A stretch of DNA of 64,000 bases from positions 310,001-374,000 of the forward strand of contig JADKFC010000001.1 of the NCBI GenBank assembly GCA_016717655.1. The letters are read 5' to 3'. Below the pieces are notes generated by a model, which saw only the letters and a program-made list of their open reading frames with translations, did not search any database and had not been told where the DNA came from. Origin of the DNA: Saprospiraceae bacterium. GTDB lineage: Bacteria; Bacteroidota; Bacteroidia; Chitinophagales; Saprospiraceae. Position 1 is the first letter of the stretch; the number at the start of each line of letters is the position of its first letter. Positions 47,572 to 55,159 of the stretch are shown in pieces. The translations under genes and the position numbers were made by a program.

Positions 47572-48024
47572 ATGAGATTATTTTTATTTATTTCCTTTTT
47601 ATTTTTGGCATCATTAGAGACGGGCCTGTGCCAGATGCCTGTCAATAGTGACAAAGGCCTGGCAGTTGGGGGATATGATGTGGTCTCCTATTTTCAAATT
47701 ACAGGGCCTCAAAAGGGAAACAATCAATTCGCGGCGCAACACCGGGGCCAAACTTACTACTTTCTAAATGCTGTGAACAAAGCAATGTTTTTAAAATCTC
47801 CGGAGCAATATCTTCCTCAATATGGTGGTTGGTGCGCTTATGCCATGGGGAAAGAAGGCAACAAGGTAGATGTGGATCCCAAAACATTTAAAATCATGGA
47901 AGGAAAACTTTATCTATTTTATAATAAATTTTTTAATAACACTTTAACTAAGTGGAACCAGGATGAGGCCAAACTCAAAGCAAAGGCTGACCAGAACTGG
48001 GTTTCTAAACACAATAACAAATGA
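47572..48024 (+). CDS. YHS-domain secreted protein
   Basis: The 150-residue protein has a signal peptide (ending near LCQ) and a YHS domain (VGGYDVVSYFQITGPQKG, then YLPQYGGWCAYAMGKEG), which in other proteins binds copper or other metals. Bacteroidota encode many of these secreted single-domain forms. Its stop overlaps the start of the DoxX-like gene by four bases (ATGA). Function not established; it may be linked to oxidative or metal stress. Confidence 0.83.
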   Translation: MRLFLFISFLFLASLETGLCQMPVNSDKGLAVGGYDVVSYFQITGPQKGNNQFAAQHRGQTYYFLNAVNKAMFLKSPEQYLPQYGGWCAYAMGKEGNKVDVDPKTFKIMEGKLYLFYNKFFNNTLTKWNQDEAKLKAKADQNWVSKHNNK

Positions 48025-48428
48025 ATGAACAAACAAAAAACATCGTTAGCAAGTTGCTAAGGGTTGTCATTGCAATTATTTATGTGCAGACACTGTATTT
48101 TAAATTTAGTGGGCACCCTGATTCGGTTTATATTTTTTCAAAGCTGGGACTCGAACCGTTTGGAAGAATTGGTATTGGGGTTTTCGAACTGATTACCGCT
48201 ATTCTTTTAATCCTGCCCGCTACTTATATTTATGGCATTGTCCTGAGCCTTGGTGTTATTTCAGGTGCGATAGCCTCACACCTGGGACCCCTGGGCATAG
48301 AGGTATTGGGCGATGGAGGCAAAGTGTTTTACCTGGCGGTAATAGTATGGGTGGCATCTTTTATCCTTGCGCTATTGCACAGAGAGGAAATAAAGGCACT
48401 GTTGCTGAAATACATGGGTAAAAAGTAA
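48021..48428 (+). CDS. DoxX-family membrane protein
   Basis: The 135-residue protein has four helices with the DoxX pattern (VIAIIYVQTLYFKFSGHPDS, GIGVFELITAILLIL, IYGIVLSLGVISGAIASHL, FYLAVIVWVASFILALL). The family includes accessory subunits of thiosulfate:quinone oxidoreductase and uncharacterised redox proteins. It is translationally coupled to the YHS gene. Confidence 0.85.
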   Translation: MNEQTKNIVSKLLRVVIAIIYVQTLYFKFSGHPDSVYIFSKLGLEPFGRIGIGVFELITAILLILPATYIYGIVLSLGVISGAIASHLGPLGIEVLGDGGKVFYLAVIVWVASFILALLHREEIKALLLKYMGKK

Positions 48429-48442
48429 TAACGTAAATGAGA

Positions 48443-49825
48443 TTACAATGGCTCAAACCTGGCCTGGAAAAATCGCAGGTATTTGGGTTCATAAACCATT
48501 TTCATTCCTTTAATCTTATTTCTACGTTCCCAGACCATGGCTGTTGATTCAGCAATTACTTCCATGTGTGCCTGTGTATACACCCTGCGAGGTATGGTGA
48601 ATCGCACCAACTCAAGCTTGGGCATGTAATTATCGCCATTGGCCTTTCTTCCCGCCGATACGATGCCTCTTTCCATGGTGCGCACCCCTGATTCGGTGTA
48701 GATCTCTGCAGCCAGGGTTTGAGCAGGATACTGATCCTGTGGAATGTGAGGTAAAAATTGTCGGGCATCTACAAATATACCATGTCCTCCTACAGGTTTA
48801 ACAATGGGAATGCCATAATCGCTCATCAATTGACCCAGATACAGCACCTGGCCTACCCGTGCATGAATGTGAAGATCGTCTACACTTTCTTTAATGCCTA
48901 TGGCCATGGCTTCCATGTCTCTTCCGGCCAGACCCCCATAGGTGTGGAGACCTTCGTAAACAACGACCAGGTTGCGAGCCTCTTCAAAGACATCCCATTC
49001 ATTGGTTGCCATAAAACCTCCGATGTTGACCAAGGCATCTTTTTTTGCACTCATGGTGGCACCGTCTGTTAAATCACAAATAGCCTTTACAATTTGTTGG
49101 ATGCTCTTGTCCGCATATCCTTTTTCTTTCTGCTGAATAAAATATGCGTTTTCAGCTACCCGGGTCATGTCATGTATAATTCTAATGCCTAGTTTTTTGG
49201 TATAAGCCCTGAGTTTTTTAAGGTTTTCCATGCTGATGGGTTGCCCTCCGGCCATATTAACACTGGTAGCAATGCATACATAAGGTATTTTTTTCGCGCC
49301 ATACTTCTTAACGAGTGCATCCAGTTTATTGAGATCTACATTGCCCTTAAACGGAAATTCACTTTTGGGGTCGTGGGCTTCATCAATGATGATATCTACA
49401 AATTTACCACCGGCCAATTCCTGGTGGAGTCGGGTAGTGGTAAAGTACATATTGCCGGGAATGATGTCTCCTTTTTTGATCAAAACCTTGGATAAGATAT
49501 TTTCAGCACCGCGACCCTGGTGGGTAGGTACAAGGTACTTGTATCCATAAACACTCCTAACAGTTTCTTCGAGGTGGTAGTAATTGCGGCTCCCTGCATA
49601 TGCCTCATCACCCAGCATCATGCCGGCCCATTGGCGATCACTCATGGCTGAGGTACCACTATCAGTTAATAAATCTATGTAAACATCTTCTGATTTTAAC
49701 AAAAAAGTATTATACCCAGCCTCCTTAATCGCTTTTTTGCGCTGGGCTAATGTTTTCATACTAAGCAGCTCTACTGTTTTAATTCTATAAGGCTCTGCCC
49801 AGTTTTTTTTAATGATGGCTTTCAT
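48443..49825 (-). CDS. tpl: Tyrosine phenol-lyase-like PLP enzyme
   Basis: The 460-residue protein belongs to the beta-eliminating lyase (tryptophanase/tyrosine phenol-lyase) family. It has the Schiff-base lysine in MSAKKDALVNIGGF. At the sites that separate the two enzymes it looks like tyrosine phenol-lyase: MYFTTTRLHQE, where tryptophanases usually have FFDTT; TMERGIVSAGR with the Arg of tyrosine phenol-lyase, where tryptophanases have VEIGS; and LRFFQARF at the C-terminus. Full length (Citrobacter Tpl 456). It would cleave tyrosine to phenol, pyruvate and ammonia, or run in reverse. Tryptophanase remains possible. A TTG-N20-TATTTTTG promoter lies 29 bp upstream. Confidence 0.8.
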   Translation of the reverse strand: MKAIIKKNWAEPYRIKTVELLSMKTLAQRKKAIKEAGYNTFLLKSEDVYIDLLTDSGTSAMSDRQWAGMMLGDEAYAGSRNYYHLEETVRSVYGYKYLVPTHQGRGAENILSKVLIKKGDIIPGNMYFTTTRLHQELAGGKFVDIIIDEAHDPKSEFPFKGNVDLNKLDALVKKYGAKKIPYVCIATSVNMAGGQPISMENLKKLRAYTKKLGIRIIHDMTRVAENAYFIQQKEKGYADKSIQQIVKAICDLTDGATMSAKKDALVNIGGFMATNEWDVFEEARNLVVVYEGLHTYGGLAGRDMEAMAIGIKESVDDLHIHARVGQVLYLGQLMSDYGIPIVKPVGGHGIFVDARQFLPHIPQDQYPAQTLAAEIYTESGVRTMERGIVSAGRKANGDNYMPKLELVRFTIPRRVYTQAHMEVIAESTAMVWERRNKIKGMKMVYEPKYLRFFQARFEPL

Positions 49826-49853
49826 ATTTAGATAGGAGAAATTTGAATAGTGA

Positions 49854-49884
49854 CAAAAATAAATTTTCAGACTTTGATAAACAA
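49854..49884 (-). promoter_or_regulatory. Promoter of the tyrosine phenol-lyase-like gene
   Basis: On the minus strand, TTG is separated by 20 bp from TATTTTTG, matching the Bacteroidota consensus TAnnTTTG exactly. The -7 element ends 28 bp before the start codon. Confidence 0.65.
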
Positions 49885-49979
49885 CAATAAATCTAATGGA
49901 CGAAGGTGATATTCGTCACCTACGAACTTAAAAAATGTAGATCAAGAATATTAGAATTTCCTTAAAATTTTAAAATAAA

Positions 49980-50048
49980 GGACAAATGAGTCCTGTATAT
50001 AAAATAAATGGATAAATTTGTCCATTATAAAATGGATAAAATAGTCCA
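49980..50048. promoter_or_regulatory. Three operator-like dyads upstream of the nod-like operon
   Basis: Three related inverted repeats follow each other: GGACAAATGAGTCC (49980-49993), TGGATAAATTTGTCCA (50009-50024) and TGGATAAAATAGTCCA (50033-50048). Each has a GGA...TCC frame with an A/T-rich centre. Centres are 30 and 24 bp apart. They end 41 bp before the first gene of the operon. They fit binding sites for a dimeric regulator, possibly Rrf2, Crp or TetR type. Confidence 0.6.
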
Positions 50049-50088
50049 ATTTAGTTAAGGATTTGTATAATACTTTAATTTTTTCTAG

Positions 50089-50628
50089 ATGAAAGCAATC
50101 AAATTTATAGGTATCATTCTATTGGTGTTGGGCTTTGGTTTAAATGATGCAAATGGACAGAATGATTCTTTGTCGAGCAAATCTATTATAGCTGGGTATC
50201 ACGTGGGGTATGTTCAATTGATTTTTGCAACTGATGGTACAGAGACTCATTTTTTAGATGAGAGTAAATTTTTTACAATGGGATTCCCCATTGGTGTTAC
50301 TTTTCAGACTGGAAAGAGAATAAAATTTGATTTAGAATTTGTTCCTTTTGTGAATCCTAATCTTGGTTCAGGTAGGCCGTATAGCAGCCATTTGTTATTT
50401 CATCCGGGTGTCTTGCTGCCTTTGGGCAAGAGTTGGACGATTGGAGCCCGATTGGCCTTTGAATTGGGCAATAATCAAATGGGACTTACACCGCTTATCA
50501 ATAAATCTTTTTCTTTGGGTAAACAAGGGGCTTTTTTTGTTGAATTAGTTGCACCAATGAGGGTGGGACCCTCAAAACATGACTCTTATGTCCAGCTAGG
50601 GGGCATTCATTTAGGTTTTGCTTATTAA
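50089..50628 (+). CDS. Putative outer-membrane beta-barrel protein
   Basis: The 179-residue protein has a signal peptide (VLGFGLNDANGQN) and alternating strands that end in an aromatic residue (GGIHLGFAY), like a small beta-barrel. No family named. It is followed 20 bp later by the haloperoxidase-like lipoprotein and then by the qNOR-family gene, in one direction and below the triple dyad, so all three are probably one operon. Confidence 0.62.
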   Translation: MKAIKFIGIILLVLGFGLNDANGQNDSLSSKSIIAGYHVGYVQLIFATDGTETHFLDESKFFTMGFPIGVTFQTGKRIKFDLEFVPFVNPNLGSGRPYSSHLLFHPGVLLPLGKSWTIGARLAFELGNNQMGLTPLINKSFSLGKQGAFFVELVAPMRVGPSKHDSYVQLGGIHLGFAY

Positions 50629-50648
50629 TCTTTAAATAATTTTTTAAA

Positions 50649-52040
50649 ATGAATACGAATTGGATAGTACGAATCGGCATTAGTATAGCACTGATTGTAA
50701 GTTTATTAAATTTTCAATCGTGTAAAACCGATGAAGAAGAAAGTGTCCTTTCTTCGCAAAAGGCATCTGAATTTAATGCTGAAGTGCCACTTGAATGGTA
50801 CAGATTATTAGTTGAAATCGACAGATACGCTCCAAATTATCGACCACCTGCAGCAGCAAGAATGATGGGTTATGTTGGTTTGGCGGGTTACGAAGCTATA
50901 GTTAATGGCATGCCCAATAATAGGTCATTGGAGTTACAATTTCCAGGATTGGAACTACCACAAATTGAACAGAAAGAATATTATTGGCCGGCAAGTGCGA
51001 ATGCTGCTTATGCTAAAATGTTTCGGTATTTTTATCCTCATGTAAGGAACGCTGATTTATCAAAAATATCTACGTTGGAAGTAAAATTTGAAAGAGATTT
51101 TTCTGACAAAACTACCTCAGATATTCTTGAACGTTCAGCTGCTTTTGGGGAGGCAATTGCAGATGCTATATATGAATATAGTAAAAGCGATGTATATGGG
51201 CATGAAGCCTATAAAGATCCACGTCCGGCGAGTTATTCACCACCTAAAATTGGCTCTAAAGGCGAAAAACTTTGGCAGCCAACGTGGCCTGATTTTACGC
51301 CAGCCTTGTTCCCATATTGGGGAAAGGTTAAAACATTTGCTATGAGAACAGGTGACTTAACGGCGAAACCACCAATTGATTATAGTGAAGATCCAAATTC
51401 TAGGTTTTTTCAACAAGCAATGGAGACCAAAGTTTGCGTGGACAATGCCATTTTAGAAGACAAATGGATCGCTGAATTTTGGAGTGATGATTTTTATGAA
51501 GTAACTTTTGAACCGGCTGCCAGAATGATTTCAATAGCTAACCAAATGGTTGAAACGGACAAGATTTCACTTGATAAAGCAGTTGAAATGTATGCAAAAA
51601 CGGGTATGGCTATGAGCGACGCAGCTGTTGCAATATGGGGAAACAAATATAAATATAATGTAAGAAGACCCATTGAATATATACGGGAAATTATTGACCC
51701 TGAATGGAAGACCATTTTGAATAATCCTTACTCAAATATTACAGGTTTGACACCGGAATTTCCTGCTTATCCTTCTGGTCACTCGGGTTTTGGCAGTTCT
51801 GCAAGCTTGATATTGACAGATGCGTTTGGCGATAATCGAACTTTTACTGACAATTGCCATCAGGATAGGCACGAATTTATTGGCACCCCAAGAACATTTA
51901 CGTCATTTATTGAGGCGGGTTTAGAAGATGCTTATAGCAGAATTAGACTTGGTGTACATTACAGAATGGATTGTGATGAGGGTGTAAGGTTGGGGTATTT
52001 AGCTGCAACAAGGGTACTAAACCTACCTTGGTACAAATGA
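50649..52040 (+). CDS. Vanadium-dependent haloperoxidase-like (PAP2 superfamily) lipoprotein
   Basis: The 463-residue protein has a lipobox near residue 25 (NFQSCKTDEEES). Its C-terminal half carries the PAP2/haloperoxidase signature: KYNVRRPIEYI (Lys and Arg of the oxyanion site), FPAYPSGHSGFGSS (acid-base His), and SRIRLGVHYRMDCDEG (Arg and the His expected to bind vanadate). Full domain length. It could be a bromo/chloroperoxidase or an acid phosphatase; the fold allows both, though the long form is more usual for haloperoxidases. It is 64 bp upstream of the qNOR-family gene. Confidence 0.85.
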   Translation: MNTNWIVRIGISIALIVSLLNFQSCKTDEEESVLSSQKASEFNAEVPLEWYRLLVEIDRYAPNYRPPAAARMMGYVGLAGYEAIVNGMPNNRSLELQFPGLELPQIEQKEYYWPASANAAYAKMFRYFYPHVRNADLSKISTLEVKFERDFSDKTTSDILERSAAFGEAIADAIYEYSKSDVYGHEAYKDPRPASYSPPKIGSKGEKLWQPTWPDFTPALFPYWGKVKTFAMRTGDLTAKPPIDYSEDPNSRFFQQAMETKVCVDNAILEDKWIAEFWSDDFYEVTFEPAARMISIANQMVETDKISLDKAVEMYAKTGMAMSDAAVAIWGNKYKYNVRRPIEYIREIIDPEWKTILNNPYSNITGLTPEFPAYPSGHSGFGSSASLILTDAFGDNRTFTDNCHQDRHEFIGTPRTFTSFIEAGLEDAYSRIRLGVHYRMDCDEGVRLGYLAATRVLNLPWYK

Positions 52041-52104
52041 TGTATTTACATCATTGAACAAACTCCTGCTTTCTTTATAGTCATCTGTTTCAAAATTTTC
52101 TAAA

Positions 52105-54452
52105 ATGGAAAACACAAATTCATCAAAAAGCATATCCTATTTTATGGACACCAGAAACTGGTGGGCACCATTGACCTTTATATTAATTATCAGCCTTTTG
52201 GGCGTTGGTTTAATTGGTCTGCAGAAGTTGATGGCTCCGGTAAAGTCGTTGTTGACAAAGCTGCCATGACGAGGGGTCAAGAGGTTTTCCACAAATACGC
52301 CCTCATGGAATATGGTAGTTTTTTCGGTGACGGTGCTCAGCGTGGACCTGATTTTACAGCACAAGCCCTTCATAAAGTGCAGGAAATGATGGTTGATTTT
52401 TATGCACGTGAATGGGTAATCAATAAAGGAGAAGCCCCTGATCAATATGCTATTGGTCAGTTGAGAGAACGCGTTAAGGATGAGCTTAAACAAAACCTGT
52501 ATAAAAAGGATATGGATGTGGTAACATTGAGTGTCGCTCAAGCATTTGCGTATAAAGGATTACAGGATTTTTACGTCAATAATTTTAAAGGACGAAATGA
52601 TGATGAGATCCATCTGCCTTCGGATTATATAAAAAATGAAGCGGAAATTCGTGATTTAGCAGCATTTTTCTTCTGGGGCGCCTGGGTCTGTGTTACAGAA
52701 AGGCCTGGTAGTACCTATAGTTATACCCATAATTGGCCTTTTGATCCCGATGCCGGTAATTCGCCGACATCACCTGTAATATTATGGAGTGTACTTGGCT
52801 TGCTCGCTTTTGTATTAATGTGCGGAATAGTACTTTACTATATTGGACAATACAATCAACTACCCAATAAATTCTTTAAGCCTTCTACCAAGGATTTATT
52901 CTCAATGAAAAGGGTAGGCGATTTTACTCCTACTAAAAGTCAAAAGGCTACTTTTAAATATTTTTATGTTGCCATTATATTATTTTTTATTCAAGTATTA
53001 AGTGGGTTGGTCACCATCAATGATTTTATTAACTGGTTAGGTTATTTAGGCATAAATATCCAACAGTCTGTGCCTGTTACTTTACCCAGATCTTGGCATT
53101 TAATGCTGGCATTGTATTGGATATCTACTTGTTGGATTGCCTCTTCTATATTTATACTTCCCATTCTATCAAAAAAGGAAATTCCAGGACAGAGGTCGCT
53201 GATCAACATCCTTTTTGTCTTGTTGTTTTTGTTGGTCGGCGGCTCTTTAACTGGTATGATTTTGGGCCCCTTAGGTTTGATGGGTAAATGGTGGTATTGG
53301 TTGGGTCATCAGGGATGGGAATTTGTTGATTTTGGCAAAGGATTTCAGGTTTTATTAATGATCATTTTTGCCTTATGGGTGGTAGTTGTATACAGAGGTA
53401 TAAAACCTGCCCTGGTTAAAGGGCAAAGCTGGAATTTACCCAATTGGATTTTATATTCTGTAGTTGGTATACCTCTTTTATTTATGAGTGGTTTTGTTGC
53501 AAAACCTGAAACCAACTTTGTCATTGCTGATTTTTGGCGTTGGATGGTGATTCATATGTGGGTGGAAGCTTTTTTTGAAGTATTTATTACAGTTATAGTT
53601 AGTTACTTAATGGTCTTAATGGGACTGGTAAGTAGACAAGCTGCAATCAGGGTTGTGTATTTTGCCACCGTTTTGTTTTTAGGTACAGGACTTTTGGGAA
53701 TTTCGCATAATTTTTATTGGAATGCAAAGCCAGTAGCTACGATGGCCCTTGGCAGTGTTTTTTCGACCCTTCAATTTGTACCACTCATCTTGTTGACGGT
53801 AGAAGCATGGAGATTTAAAAATATGCCGAAATTTGCTGTTAATGGTGTTGAAAAAAAGGACCTTGGTGATTTTGGTTTTAATGAGGTTTTTCTCTTCCTG
53901 GTCGCCGTAAATTTTTGGAATTTTTTTGGTGCAGGTGTACTAGGTATAATAATTAATTTGCCTATCATGAATTACTTTGAACATGGGACCTACCTTACCA
54001 TTAATCATGCTCATGCAGCATTAATGGGAGTTTATGGAAATATATCTATTGCAGCACTTGTTTTCGCATCAAAGCTGATGATCAAACCTTCTCGGTGGAG
54101 TAAAGAATTGGTTCATTTTTCATTTTGGTCCATAAATATAGGTTTAATGTTAATGGTAATTCTTGATCTCTTTCCTGCGGGCTCATTGCAATTTAAGGCT
54201 GTTGTTGAGCGCGGCCTTTGGTTTGGTAGATCTGCTGAATTTATTGACTATGGAACGTTTAAAAATCTTACATGGTTACGGGGTATAGGAGCCACTGTTT
54301 TCTTTGTTGGAGGAGTCACCCCTATTACGTGGTTTATTATTTCACGTTGGAATTCAATAAAGTCAAGCACATCACAAATAGAAGATATGGATGGTGATCA
54401 TTCTCCTGTAAACGAGACTGTTGAAGAACAGCCGATTTTTGAAGAAGCATAG
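52105..54452 (+). CDS. nod: Putative nitric oxide dismutase (qNOR family with Asn and Gln in the FeB site)
   Basis: A membrane enzyme of about 780 residues of the quinol NO reductase (NorB/NorZ) family. It has an N-terminal hydrophilic domain (MTRGQEVFHKYALMEYGS; ERPGSTYSYTHNWPFDPD) and about 14 helices in all. Haem ligands are kept: His (53097) in SWHLM and both His in INHAHAALMGVYG (54006, 54012). Of the FeB ligands, His is kept in IHMWVE (53553) and the first His in GISHNFYW (53706), but the next residue is Asn (AAT, 53709) where qNOR has His. 21 residues later comes Gln (CAA, 53772) where qNOR has Glu. I recall this pair of changes as marking putative Nod proteins. The true ATG is at 52105 (MENTNSSKSISYFMDTRNWW, first helix); the frame changes between about 52210 and 52225. 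Most of the protein is in the frame from 52161. Confidence 0.82.
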
Positions 54453-54473
54453 TTGAATTTCTAACGATTAGAG

Positions 54474-54507
54474 GGATTGGGCCCAATTCAGGCCCAATCC
54501 TTTTTTT
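54474..54507 (+). terminator. Strong terminator after the nod-like gene
   Basis: GGATTGGGCC (54474-54483) and GGCCCAATCC (54491-54500) form a perfect 10-bp stem with a 7-base loop, followed by seven T residues. It also covers the end of the convergent Rrf2 gene. Confidence 0.93.
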
Positions 54508-54937
54508 ATATTCTTAAGAATGTAGTATCATTTAGGAATCCTCTCGTTAAATCCTTCAAACTTGTATTTCCAAAAATGTGTTGCAATTTTTCCTTAACTG
54601 GCTTATACTTGGCATGAAAAGGACAGGGCTGGTCATCAGAGCATTCATTCAAACCAATGCTGCACCTATTTAGTACATCACCATCAAATTCTTCAACAAT
54701 TGTTGCAATTTTTATTTCTTCTAATCGATCGGATTCAATGTAAAATCCCCCTCCAGGTCCTTTAATAGATTGTATTACTCCAATTTTCACCAATTTTTGC
54801 AATATTTTTGAAGTAAAGGCTACAGGCGATTCTATTTTTTGAGCAACATCGGAAATTCCTACTCTCAGACCTTTTTGTGATTTAGCTGCTATATAAATGG
54901 ATGCTCTTATGGCATATTCACATGCTTTAGAAAACAT
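54506..54937 (-). CDS. Rrf2-family transcriptional regulator with three cysteines
   Basis: The 143-residue protein has an Rrf2 winged helix (CEYAIRASIYIAAKSQ, then GISDVAQKIESPVAFTSKILQKLV and GPGGGFYIE). It carries three cysteines in a cluster (NRCSIGLNECSDDQPCPFH), the positions where IscR and NsrR ligate an Fe-S cluster. The fourth ligand usually is a distant residue. It could sense NO, iron or redox state. It faces the qNOR-family operon, sharing a terminator, which suggests it controls it. Confidence 0.86.
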   Translation of the reverse strand: MFSKACEYAIRASIYIAAKSQKGLRVGISDVAQKIESPVAFTSKILQKLVKIGVIQSIKGPGGGFYIESDRLEEIKIATIVEEFDGDVLNRCSIGLNECSDDQPCPFHAKYKPVKEKLQHIFGNTSLKDLTRGFLNDTTFLRI

Positions 54938-54952
54938 ATATTATTTTAGGAG

Positions 54953-54960
54953 CAAATATA
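54953..54960 (-). promoter_or_regulatory. Possible -7 element of the Rrf2 gene
   Basis: TATATTTG on the minus strand fits TAnnTTTG exactly and lies 15 bp before the start codon. No TTG is seen at the right distance upstream, so the element may be activator-dependent. Confidence 0.35.
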
Positions 54961-55159
54961 GGGATTAAACATATATTTTATTGATTTGATTTTTTATGGC
55001 GGTTCTTTTAGCCCATCAAATGGACTGTCGAAAATCATCGCTATAAATAATTCGTAATTTATCAGCAGTTAAAAAATCTGATTTATATTGCAGAATTATT
55101 TAATGTGTTTTCCGGCTCCGGGAAACCTGCTCATTTCTTACTTCATTAAAATCATTGCC

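Noticed and set aside
48140..48165. tRNA T-arm-like string GGGACTCGAACC
   Set aside because: It lies in the DoxX reading frame and encodes conserved residues (LGLEPFGR); no acceptor or anticodon arm surrounds it.
54474..54507. Operator for the Rrf2 regulator
   Set aside because: The perfect stem with a seven-T tail and its site between two convergent stops mark it as a terminator.
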